A DNA stretch of 64,000 bases from Brachybacterium endophyticum (GTDB taxonomy: Bacteria; Actinomycetota; Actinomycetes; Actinomycetales; Dermabacteraceae). Shown in pieces: positions 55,700 to 64,000 of this stretch. The stretch covers positions 279,553 through 343,552 of the forward strand of contig NZ_QFKX01000005.1 of NCBI RefSeq assembly GCF_003130585.1. Reading direction: 5' to 3'. The position numbers and the translations under genes are program-made. The notes under the pieces were generated by a model. That model did no database searches, was not told the DNA's origin, and worked only from the letters and a program-made list of their open reading frames with translations. Position 1 is the first letter of the stretch. Each line of letters begins with the position of its first letter.

Positions 55700-56533
55700 A
55701 TGGGCACGACGAGAATGGGCGACTACCTGCGAGCCCGGCGTGGACAGCTGAAACCCGAAGACGTCGGTCTCCACTCCGGCGGGCGCCGCCGCGTCGAAGG
55801 ACTGCGGCGGGAGGAGGTCGCGATGCTCGCGGGCATCAGCCCCGAGTACTACCTGCGGCTGGAACAGGGACGAGATCAACGCCCCAGCGATCAGGTGATC
55901 GCGGCCCTGGCTGGGGCTCTCCGTCTGGACGCCGACGGCATCTCGTACCTGGACACGATCGCGAGGCCCGCCCGACCGCCGTCGAGGGCGCCGACGGCGG
56001 AGACGGCGGGACCGCACGTGCAGTCGCTCATCGACGGGTGGCCGAGGACCGCCGCCTACGTGCAGGGGCGCGGGTTCACCGTGCTGGCGGCCAATCGTCT
56101 CGCCGTGGCGCTGACGGAGCACTTCGCACCCGGCGCGGTCCCTCTCAAGGCCGCTTTCCTTGCACCCGACATGCGCGCGCTCTACCGCAACTGGGACGCG
56201 ATGACGGCCAAGACCGTGCCGTTCCTGCGCTCGGTGGCCGCCGGCCATGAGGACGATCCCGAGGTCGCTGCGCTGATCACCGAGCTCACTCAGGGCTCCG
56301 AACGGTTCCGGACGCTCTGGGAGCGGCATGACGTCAAGGTCCGCGACGAAGGGGCGACGGAGCTCGACCATCCTCTCGTCGGGCACCTGGACCTGCGGTA
56401 CCAGAAGCTCGTGCTCCCCGAGTCCGATCATCTCCTGGTCACGTACCACGCCGAACCCGGCAGCCCCTCGGAAGAGCCCTTCCACCGGCTCGCCGACCTC
56501 GCCGCGCAGCGGGAGGCCGGCGAGATCCGGTAG
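55700..56533 (+). CDS. XRE family regulator with MmyB-like ligand domain
   Basis: Transcription factor of 277 residues. The helix-turn-helix reads GLRREEVAMLAGISPEYYLR followed by LEQGRDQRPSDQV; the C-terminal MmyB-like PAS-type domain has TAAYVQGRGFTVLAANRLA and ends with YQKLVLPESDHLLVTYHAEP. Such regulators often control a neighbouring oxidoreductase. The next gene downstream is a reductase/epimerase-like SDR gene, 213 bp away and now broken. ATG 55700 chosen by homology and by the -10 just upstream. Confidence 0.9.
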   Translation: MGTTRMGDYLRARRGQLKPEDVGLHSGGRRRVEGLRREEVAMLAGISPEYYLRLEQGRDQRPSDQVIAALAGALRLDADGISYLDTIARPARPPSRAPTAETAGPHVQSLIDGWPRTAAYVQGRGFTVLAANRLAVALTEHFAPGAVPLKAAFLAPDMRALYRNWDAMTAKTVPFLRSVAAGHEDDPEVAALITELTQGSERFRTLWERHDVKVRDEGATELDHPLVGHLDLRYQKLVLPESDHLLVTYHAEPGSPSEEPFHRLADLAAQREAGEIR

Positions 56534-56576
56534 CGGCGAGAGCCGGCGAGCCTCGTGGCCGTCGGCCGTGGATCGT

Positions 56577-56604
56577 GGGCAGCGGGCAGCGGGCAGCGGG
56601 CAGC
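56577..56604. repeat. Tandem repeat, GGGCAGC x 4
   Basis: Four perfect 7-bp units (56577-56583, 56584-56590, 56591-56597, 56598-56604) followed by GGG. It is in the gap between the XRE regulator and the SDR pseudogene. A 7-bp unit outside a gene is a good candidate for copy-number variation. Confidence 0.85.
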
Positions 56605-56745
56605 GGGCCGTCGGGCTCCGGCCGTCGGACTCCGCTCACCCTGTCCCCGCGGGTACCAGGGTGAGCCCGGCCTGGAACGGGGTGCACCGGCGGCGGACCA
56701 TGGGAGGCGATCATCGAGGTGAGCAGCGAAGGCGGGATGCGGAGC

Positions 56746-57771
56746 ATGACGACAGAGGTTCTTGTCACCGGAGGGTCGGGCTTCCTGGCCGCGCACGTGA
56801 TCGTGCGCCTGCTCGAGGGCGGTCACAGCGTGCGCACGACGGTGCGCTCGCGCTCCCGTGAGGCGGACGTGCGGGCGATGGTGCGAGCCGGGGGAGTCGA
56901 CGCCGAGGACCGGCTGACGGTCGTCGAGGCTGACCTGACCGCCGACGCCGGGTGAGCCGAGGCCGTCCAGGGCGTCGAGCACGTCCTGCACGTGGCCTCG
57001 CCGTTCCCCTCCACTGCACCCGCGGACGAGGACGCGCTGATCGCGCCGGCCCGGGACGGATCCCTCCGGGTGCTGCGGGCCGCCCGTGACGCGGGCGTGC
57101 GTCGTGTCGTGCTGACGTCGTCGTTCGCGGCGATCGGCTACGGGCATCCGCGGCCCGGCGCGTTCGACGAGACGGCGTGGACCCCCACGGATACTCCGCT
57201 TCCCCCGTACATCAGGTCCAAGGCGATCGCGGAGCGCGCGGCCTGGGACTTCGTACGAGGAGAAGCTGCTGGACCGGAACTGGTCGTGATCAACCCGATC
57301 GGGATCTTCGGTCCCGTCCTCGGGCCCGACTACTCGGGGTCGCTCGGCATCGTGCGGGGGTTGCTGGAGGGTCGGCCGCGCGTGCTGCCCGACATCCGCT
57401 TCGGGATCGCGGACGTGCGCGACGTCGCGGACCTCCACCTCCTCGCCATGACCCACCCGGGTGCGGCCGGGGAGCGGTACATCGCCGCCGCCGGGTACTC
57501 CTCGCTCGCGGGCATCGCACGCAGTCTGCGGGCGGGTCTGGGGGACGAGGCGGCGAGGGTGCCCAGCCGGCGGATCCCGACCTGGCTGCTCAAGGGGCTC
57601 GCCGTGCCGGTGAGGTCCTTGCGCGGTCCGGCCGCCGATGCGGGGGTGCGCCGCGAGCCGCTGCTGGGCAAGGCCGCTCGCGAGCTCGGCTGGCGGACGC
57701 GACCGGTGGAGGAGACGGTCCTCGACACCGCACGGAGCCTGCTCGCCCTGGAGGCGGGCCGGACGGCGTGA
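56746..57771 (+). pseudogene. NAD-dependent epimerase / dihydroflavonol reductase-like gene with Trp-to-stop change
   Basis: Extended SDR of about 341 codons, in one frame apart from TGA at 56953-56955. Rossmann motif TEVLVTGGSGFLAAHVIVRL at the start; HVLHVASPFPSTAP, VLTSSFAAIGYGHP, and the catalytic site with the Tyr-x-x-x-Lys in YIRSKAIAERAAWDFV. The stop stands where relatives have Trp (AG-W-AEAV), so TGG changed to TGA. A product from a downstream start would lack the NAD-binding fold. ATG 56746 is preferred; GTG 56719 is possible. Confidence 0.85.
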
Positions 57772-57780
57772 GGTCGATGC

Positions 57781-57813
57781 GTCCGGGCACCCGCGCCGTG
57801 CGGATGCCCGGAT
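57781..57813. terminator. Hairpin between SDR pseudogene and L31-like gene
   Basis: A 14-bp stem (57781-57794 with 57800-57813, with two G-U or mismatched pairs) and a 5-nt loop, between two convergent genes. Confidence 0.65.
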
Positions 57814-57817
57814 CCTG

Positions 57818-58057
57818 TCAGCGGGCCGCGGTCAGCTGGCGCGGGCGGCGCGGACGGTGCTCGGAGGACAGGTCCACCTCGATCACGGGGTAGATCCTTC
57901 CGTCCTCCCAGGTGGTCGAGAGTGCGGTGGGCCGGGAGGACCGGCTGAGGTAGCGCATTCCGGCGCTCTGGTCGCGCACGACCACGGGGCGGGTGGTCGC
58001 GCGGTCCTGGGCGGTCCGAGGCGTTGTCGCGTGTCGGTCTCGTGTCGGGTTCTGCAT
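57818..58057 (-). CDS. L31 type B-like ribosomal protein paralogue
   Basis: Protein of 79 residues. The core RPVVVRDQSAGMRYLSRSS then TWEDGRIYPVIEVDLSSEH follows the type B L31 pattern (RPVVF-x-D, FL-T-RST, WEDG-x-x-YPV-x-x-x-ISSESHPF). Both ends differ: the normal start (M-K-x-x-IHP-x-Y) is replaced by 20 unrelated residues, and the FYTGKQ end is replaced by RPRRPRQLTAAR. AAGGAGAAG precedes the ATG. No zinc-ligand Cys are present, as expected for type B. It may be a diverged, possibly non-ribosomal copy. Confidence 0.65.
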   Translation of the reverse strand: MQNPTRDRHATTPRTAQDRATTRPVVVRDQSAGMRYLSRSSRPTALSTTWEDGRIYPVIEVDLSSEHRPRRPRQLTAAR

Positions 58058-58393
58058 GGTTCTTCTCCTTCGTCGTCGGCGCAGGGCCGACGGATGGCGA
58101 CGCCGACCGGGGCCGACGTGATGTCTGTGGTTGCCGGGTTCTCACCGGCGGGTGCGGAGCGGCGGGAGCCTCGCCGTGGGGCGTTCGCCCCGGCGTCGCT
58201 CTGCGCTCGTGTGCAGCAGCTGCGGGAGTCGGGAGTCGCTCGCCGGACCGGCGCGGGGGACGGGGTCTTTCGCCGTCGTGCCCGTGGAAGGCGCCTGGTC
58301 CGTGGCTGCTGCAGCGCACCACTCTGGGACACAACGCTCGGGGATGCACGTCTATTCCCGCGGGATGTGACCGGGGACTCGGGACGGAGATGC
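58058..58393. other. 336-bp gap upstream of the L31-like gene
   Basis: No convincing gene on either strand; open frames here are low-complexity shadows. I see no Zur box, riboswitch or clear promoter. It may be a long leader of the L31-like gene or the scar of a lost gene. Confidence 0.4.
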
Positions 58394-59221
58394 TCATGGG
58401 CGGGGTGACGACGTCTCCGCCCGCACGAGGTCGAGCACGCCGGTGTGACCGTCGGCCCCGGTGTGGACGCGGGCGGCGGTGTACGGCGACGCGGAGCGGG
58501 CGAGGGCCTCGCGCTGGTCCCGTGCCTGTCCCGCGCTCATCTCCAGCAGCATCCGGCCGCCCGCGGCGAGCCAGACCTCACTTTCGTCGATGAGGCGTGC
58601 GATCACGCCCGTGCCGTCACTGCCGCCGAGCAGCGCACGGCGCGGCTCGTGCTCACGCACCTCGTGGGGCAGCAGGTCCATGGCGGAGTCCGGGACGTAG
58701 GGAGGGACCGCGACGAGCACGTCGACCCGTCCGCGCAGATCGGCTGGCAGACCGGCGAACAGGTCCCCTCGGTGGAGTTGTGCGGTGCCGGGCAGGTTCT
58801 CCCGCGCCCGGGCGAGCGGGACGGGGTCGATGTCGGCCGCGTGCAGCCGCGCGCCGGGCAGGGCGGCGTGCACGGTGGCGAGAAGGGGAGCGATGCCGGC
58901 GCACATCTCGAGGACCACCGGCGGCTGCGGGCTGCGCCGTCCGGCCGCCGTCCGGCTCGACGCGACGGCGAGCCGCGCCAACAGGCGGGACCGTCGGCGG
59001 GGCACGAAGCAGCCGGGGCCGATCCGGAGGGTCAGGTCGCCGAAGGCGACGCTGCCGATCACGTGCTCGAGCATCTCCCCGGCGACCCGACGCTCGGCCA
59101 TCGTCTCGAGATCATCTGGATCGCGGGCGTGGGTCCGCAGCAGCCGTGCCTCCTCCTCGGCGAAGACGCTGCCCGCGGCACGCAGCCGTGCGATGAGGGC
59201 GTCCTGCCGTGGCGCGAGCAT
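58394..59221 (-). CDS. PrmC-related methyltransferase of unknown substrate
   Basis: SAM-dependent methyltransferase of 275 residues, related to the release-factor glutamine methyltransferase PrmC (the TIGR03704-type side family). AERRVAGEMLEHVIGSVAFG and GCFVPRRRSRLLARLA match that group; motif I is VVLEMCAGIAPLLATV. The (D/N)PPY motif that holds the target glutamine reads AVPPYVP, with Val instead of Asn. It follows the small membrane protein gene by 3 nt. Confidence 0.8.
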   Translation of the reverse strand: MLAPRQDALIARLRAAGSVFAEEEARLLRTHARDPDDLETMAERRVAGEMLEHVIGSVAFGDLTLRIGPGCFVPRRRSRLLARLAVASSRTAAGRRSPQPPVVLEMCAGIAPLLATVHAALPGARLHAADIDPVPLARARENLPGTAQLHRGDLFAGLPADLRGRVDVLVAVPPYVPDSAMDLLPHEVREHEPRRALLGGSDGTGVIARLIDESEVWLAAGGRMLLEMSAGQARDQREALARSASPYTAARVHTGADGHTGVLDLVRAETSSPRP

Positions 59222-59224
59222 CGC

Positions 59225-60896
<1,672 letters not shown>

Positions 60897-60907
60897 GAGG
60901 GCCCCTG

Positions 60908-61372
60908 ATGGACCTGAGCTCCCTGTACACCGACATCGTCTTCGAGCACGACAAGCGCCCCCTGCACGCGGGGCTGCGCGAGCCGTTCGAGGCCGAGGTC
61001 CACCACGTGAACCCCACCTGCGGGGACGAGATCACGCTGCGCCTGCACCTGGGCGGCGACGCCGATGCACCGGTCGTCGAGGACATCTCCTACGACGCCA
61101 CCGGCTGCGCGATGAGCCGCGCCTCCGCCTCGATCATGAGCGACCTGCTGATCGGACACACGACGAGCGAGAACGAACCGGTCGCCGAGCACCTGGACCG
61201 CGTCATGCACGCCCGTGGCGAGGAGCAGGGAGACGAGGAGATCATCGGGGACGCCGTGGCGCTGCAGGGCGCCGCGAAGTTCCCCAACCGCGTCAAGTGC
61301 GTGCTGATGTCCTGGAAGGCCTACCAGTCCGCGCTGATCGAGGCACGGGGCGCTCTCGGATGGTCCGCGTGA
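60908..61372 (+). CDS. sufU: SufU zinc-dependent sulfurtransferase
   Basis: Sulfur relay protein of 154 residues that accepts persulfide from SufS. The zinc ligands are in PTCGDE, DATGCAMSRASASIMSDL and the C-terminal NRVKCVLMSWK, the SufU (not IscU) pattern with the longer insert between. The core sufBCD genes are not in this window. It overlaps the next gene by 4 bases. Confidence 0.94.
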   Translation: MDLSSLYTDIVFEHDKRPLHAGLREPFEAEVHHVNPTCGDEITLRLHLGGDADAPVVEDISYDATGCAMSRASASIMSDLLIGHTTSENEPVAEHLDRVMHARGEEQGDEEIIGDAVALQGAAKFPNRVKCVLMSWKAYQSALIEARGALGWSA

Positions 61373-62247
61373 GCACCGACGCCGCCCCGGCGCCGACCGC
61401 CTCGACACTGGCCGACGTCCTCGCTGTCCTCGAAGGTGCCTATCCGCTCGCCTGGGCCGAGGACTGGGACCGGGCGGGCCTCGTCGTCGGTGCACGGGGC
61501 GCATCCGTCGACCGCGTGCACCTGGCCGTCGATCCGACTCTCGCGGTGGTGCGCGAGGCGATCGACCAAGGCGCGCAGCTCCTGGTCACCCACCACCCGC
61601 TGCTCCTGCGCGGGGTGAGCTTCCTTCCCGAGGACACCGGTAAGGGAGCCGTCGTCGGCGAGCTGATCCGCTCCGGGACCGCCCTGTGGTGCGGGCACAC
61701 GAACGTGGATCGTTCGAGCCGCGGCACGGTCGGCGCCTGGATCCGCGCGCTCGACCTCCAGGAGCCCCGCGCCCTCGCCGGGGGCCCCGGGGACCCGGCG
61801 TCAGCGGACGCCGCGCACGCCTCACGACTGGTCGGACTGGGAGTCGTGGGCCGCCTCCCCGAGGCAACCACCGTGGGTGCTCTCGCCGAGCGCATCGCAC
61901 AGCGCGTCCCCGCCACCGTCCAGGGGATCCGTTTCACCGGCGATCCGGACCGCCCGGTGCGCACCCTCGCCCTGGCGCCCGGCGCGGGCGACTCGCTGCT
62001 CGAGGCCGCCACGGCGAGCGGTGCCGACGCCTTCGTGACGTCCGATCTGCGTCACCATCCCGTGCTCGAGCACCTCGAGTCGGCGGCCTCGGAGCGGGCC
62101 GTGCCGGCCGTGCTGGACGTCGCCCATTCGGCGAGCGAGGCCCTGTGGCTGCCCCATGTGAAGGAGCTGCTCGGCGAGGCGCTCCCGCAGCTCGAGGTCG
62201 GCATCTCCTCGCTCTCCACCGATCCGTGGTCGGGCCGGGCGGGCTGA
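61369..62247 (+). CDS. Nif3-like dinuclear metal centre protein
   Basis: Protein of 292 residues of the NIF3/YqfO family, which forms toroidal hexamers with a dimetal site. LAWAEDWDRAGLVVGARG at the start, LLVTHHPLLLRGVSFLP and WCGHTNVDRSSRGT carry the first ligands, and VTSDLRHHPVLEHLE with VLDVAHSASE the last. GTG 61369 overlaps the sufU stop; ATG 61360 is an alternative. The reaction is unsettled; GTP cyclohydrolase-like activity has been proposed. In the sufS-sufU operon a role in iron or cluster handling is possible. Confidence 0.9.
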   Translation: MSTDAAPAPTASTLADVLAVLEGAYPLAWAEDWDRAGLVVGARGASVDRVHLAVDPTLAVVREAIDQGAQLLVTHHPLLLRGVSFLPEDTGKGAVVGELIRSGTALWCGHTNVDRSSRGTVGAWIRALDLQEPRALAGGPGDPASADAAHASRLVGLGVVGRLPEATTVGALAERIAQRVPATVQGIRFTGDPDRPVRTLALAPGAGDSLLEAATASGADAFVTSDLRHHPVLEHLESAASERAVPAVLDVAHSASEALWLPHVKELLGEALPQLEVGISSLSTDPWSGRAG

Positions 62248-62282
62248 TCTTCGCAGCCCCACGTCCGCGGCTCTGACGGGGC

Positions 62283-63056
62283 TCAGTCCACCCTGTCGAC
62301 GAGGACCAGGCGGTCGCCGTCGAGCTCCACGTCCAGTCGCCCCGCGAACGTCTCGGCGAGGAACGCGACCAGCGCCTCGGCGTCGGGGATCGCACGCGGA
62401 TCCTCCAGCAGCACGCGGGTGAGCACACCCCGGTAGCGCTTTGCGTCGTGCGAGATCACGCTGCGTCGGCCGGCCTTCTCCTGGACGGGCGCGACCTCGA
62501 GCACTCGCACGGCATCGGTCGAGCGCACCGGCATCATCGTGCGGTACGCGCCCGAGCGGCAGTCCAGCACCAGGGGGCTCGGGGAGGCGGCGACCTCCTC
62601 GAGGAGGCGCGGCACGACGGGCCTCAGGTGCGGGCGCCACCAGGAGGCAGCCTTGCCGAGACGGTGAAGGGTCGAGCCCGCGGAGAGGCGGTAGGCGGGG
62701 ATCCGGTCGGATCCGGCATCGACCAGGCCCAGCAGCGCGCTCTGGACGAGCACCTGACGATCCGGTCCGGGGCCGGCCCCCTCCAGCTGGTCGTAGAGCA
62801 CACCCGAGTAGACCTGGAGCGGGGGAGCGGCGGGCTCCTCGTGGATCCCTCGCATGCGCTCGACGAGCTCCGGGGCGCCGGCGGGCACACCGAGGTTGCT
62901 CTGCGCCTCGCGGCCCCGAGCGGTGGCCGCGGCCGCCCTCAGCATCGTCTCGCGGGCAGGACCGAGGCCGGTGCGGCCGGGCCTGCCGAGGTCGAGCGGC
63001 GGTGCGGATGCTTCCGGTCGGGTCTTCGTCTCCGACGGCGGCAGCAGGATGAGCAA
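62283..63056 (-). CDS. yaaA: Peroxide stress protein YaaA (DUF328/UPF0246)
   Basis: Protein of 257 residues. The N-terminal LLILLPPSETKTRPE is the family signature; LQVYSGVLYDQLEG and VLDCRSGAYRTMMPV, then KRYRGVLTRVLLE, are further conserved parts. YaaA lowers free iron during peroxide stress and has a DNA-binding helix-hairpin-helix. TTG 63056 follows GGAAGGAC by 5 nt; no better start exists. It is convergent with nif3. Confidence 0.9.
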   Translation of the reverse strand: MLILLPPSETKTRPEASAPPLDLGRPGRTGLGPARETMLRAAAATARGREAQSNLGVPAGAPELVERMRGIHEEPAAPPLQVYSGVLYDQLEGAGPGPDRQVLVQSALLGLVDAGSDRIPAYRLSAGSTLHRLGKAASWWRPHLRPVVPRLLEEVAASPSPLVLDCRSGAYRTMMPVRSTDAVRVLEVAPVQEKAGRRSVISHDAKRYRGVLTRVLLEDPRAIPDAEALVAFLAETFAGRLDVELDGDRLVLVDRVD

Positions 63057-63167
63057 CGGGGGTCCTTCCGGTGGGGTGGTGACGCCCGGGCGCGGCGGAC
63101 GCGCGGACGAGAGGTGAGATGTGACCTGGCGGGCGTGGTCGAGGGGCGCCGGGGCAGGTGGTCGGGC

Positions 63168-63173
63168 TAGGAT
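63168..63173 (+). promoter_or_regulatory. -10 element of the rnpB promoter
   Basis: TAGGAT ends 7 nt before the first base of the P1 helix (63181), the expected start point. Confidence 0.6.
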
Positions 63174-63180
63174 CCGTGAC

Positions 63181-63560
63181 GGACCAGTCGGCCGGGCAGT
63201 CGCGTCCCCGTGCGCATCCTCGTGGTGCGCCGCGGGGCCGAGGAAAGTCCGGGCTCCTTCCGGCACGGTGGTGGGTAACGCCCACCCGGAGCGATCCGCG
63301 GGACAGTGCCACAGAGAGCAGACCGCCGGCCCGTGACCTCGCGTCGCAGGGCCGGTAAGGGTGAAAGGGTGGTGTAAGAGACCACCGCGGTCCCGGTGAC
63401 GGGACCGGCAGGGTAAACCCCACCGGGAGCAAGGCCAGACAGGGGACGCACGCAGGTCGCCGGACCGAGTCCCCGGGTAGGCCGCTGGAGATCGTCGGCA
63501 ACGGCGATCCGAGAGGGATGACTGCCGATCACAGAACCCGGCTTACAGGCCGACTGGTCC
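63181..63560 (+). ncRNA. rnpB: RNase P RNA, bacterial class A
   Basis: Catalytic RNA of RNase P, which matures tRNA 5' ends. P1 is a perfect 13-bp helix (63181-63193 with 63548-63560). The conserved block GAGGAAAGTCCGGGCT follows at 63239 and the matching 3' block ACAGAACCCGGCTTAC at about 63531; together these form the P4 pseudoknot core. GGTAAGGGTGAAAGGGTG and AGAGACCACCG near 63350-63390 are also typical. About 380 nt. Confidence 0.95.
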
Positions 63561-63621
63561 GCCCCGGCGTCCGGCCGTGCGCGCCTCGACGCCCGTGGCC
63601 CCGGAGCTGCGTCCCGCGAGC

Positions 63622-64000
63622 TCAGTTCCCGTTCCCGTTCTGCTTGCGTGCGCGCTTGCGCTCCTTGCGGGCGAGGGTCGCCGCCCCGATGATCCCGGCC
63701 TCGTTGCGCAGCTCGGCGGGCACGATCGGCGTCTTCAGGTCCAGCAGCGGCAGGTACTTCTTGTGCTTCTTGGAGATGCCGCCGCCGACGACGAACAGGT
63801 CGGGGGAGAAGAGGAACTCCAGGAGCGCGTAGTAGCCCTGCAGACGCTCGGCCCATTCCTCCCACGAGAGCTCCTCGCGCTCGCGCACCGAGTCCGCCAC
63901 GTACTTCTCGTAGCTGTCACCCTCGTAGAGGACGTGGCCGAGCTCGGTGTTGGGCACCAGCTCGCCGTCGTTGAACAGGGCGCTGCCGACGCCGGTGCCG
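63622..64000 (-). CDS. ppgK: Polyphosphate glucokinase, C-terminal part (cut by window edge)
   Basis: The last 125 residues of a ROK-family kinase; the start lies beyond the right edge. GTGVGSALFNDGELVPNTEL is the glycine-rich region ahead of the substrate site, followed by GHVLYEGDSYEKYVADSVRE, LFVVGGGISKKHKKYLPLL and a Lys/Arg-rich tail. The sequence matches PpgK, which phosphorylates glucose with polyphosphate or ATP and is typical of actinobacteria. Confidence 0.9.
   Translation of the reverse strand, partial: GTGVGSALFNDGELVPNTELGHVLYEGDSYEKYVADSVREREELSWEEWAERLQGYYALLEFLFSPDLFVVGGGISKKHKKYLPLLDLKTPIVPAELRNEAGIIGAATLARKERKRARKQNGNGN

Noticed and set aside
56577..56604. The 7-bp repeats as a CRISPR-like array
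   Set aside because: Units are contiguous without spacers and far too short; no cas genes are present.
58058..58393. Open frames of 100-190 codons upstream of the L31-like gene
   Set aside because: Low-complexity Arg/Gly/Ser composition, no ribosome binding sites, no recognisable domain on either strand.

Overview
The window is about 70% G+C, dense in short overlapping operons, and uses many GTG, TTG and probably CTG starts. The gene neighbourhoods (PhoH-YbeY-CorC-Era next to leuA; RecO with a decaprenyl-type UppS; dgt-dnaG; DUF3052 and DUF3145; polyphosphate glucokinase) are actinobacterial. They would fit a member of Micrococcales such as Brachybacterium or another Dermabacteraceae. The genus is an inference; the phylum call is firm.

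Layout. 1-2.7 kb: an ABC-2 exporter, cut by the left edge. 3.5-9.8 kb: HIT, phoH, ybeY, a CorC-like protein and era, then leuA with a 14-codon leucine leader peptide. 9.9-15 kb: a DUF1801 protein, an EamA exporter divergent from a LysR regulator, a decayed M28 peptidase gene, trans-aconitate methyltransferase behind a perfect 18-bp operator, and recO. 15-19.2 kb: a sulfur-scavenging type operon (acyl-CoA dehydrogenase-like, MFS, LLM monooxygenase). 19.4-25.4 kb: uppS, a zinc uptake operon (znuA-znuC-znuB-zur-dedA-like) with a Zur-like box on a leaderless promoter, and glyS. 25.5-33.5 kb: an LLM oxidoreductase, dus, dgt, dnaG, an M48 protease and a HhH DNA glycosylase-like protein.

34-43 kb is a decayed accessory region. 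It holds a truncated DUF4432 gene, a frameshifted HNH gene, an IS1380-type transposase remnant, an intact DUF2945-DUF488 pair, broken stress-signalling genes (SpoIIE/HATPase/STAS, GAF, ANTAR, STAS), a pyruvate oxidase gene with one in-frame stop, an intact FMN-binding glutamate synthase-like gene, and broken SDR and FAD oxidoreductase genes. It ends at a tRNA-Met.

43-55.4 kb: a CNT nucleoside transporter, an M20 amidohydrolase, tRNA-Asn, an OsmC-like protein, peptide deformylase, DUF3145, then the minus-strand carbon-to-lipid block aceE, a GntR regulator, fabD, fabH, acpP, fabF. Pyruvate dehydrogenase supplies the acetyl-CoA used by the type II fatty acid synthase. 55.5-64 kb: tRNA-Val, an XRE regulator, an SDR pseudogene with a Trp-to-stop change, an L31-like protein, a PrmC-like methyltransferase, sufS-sufU-nif3, yaaA, the RNase P RNA, and the end of ppgK.

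Several genes share a -10 element (TANNNT or similar) only 6-9 nt before the start codon and have no ribosome binding site. Leaderless transcription therefore looks common here. I saw no CRISPR array, no prophage and no intact defence system. The items most worth follow-up are the regulatory sites (leu leader, Zur box, putative TamR operator), the GntR gene inside the fab cluster, and the decayed 34-43 kb region.
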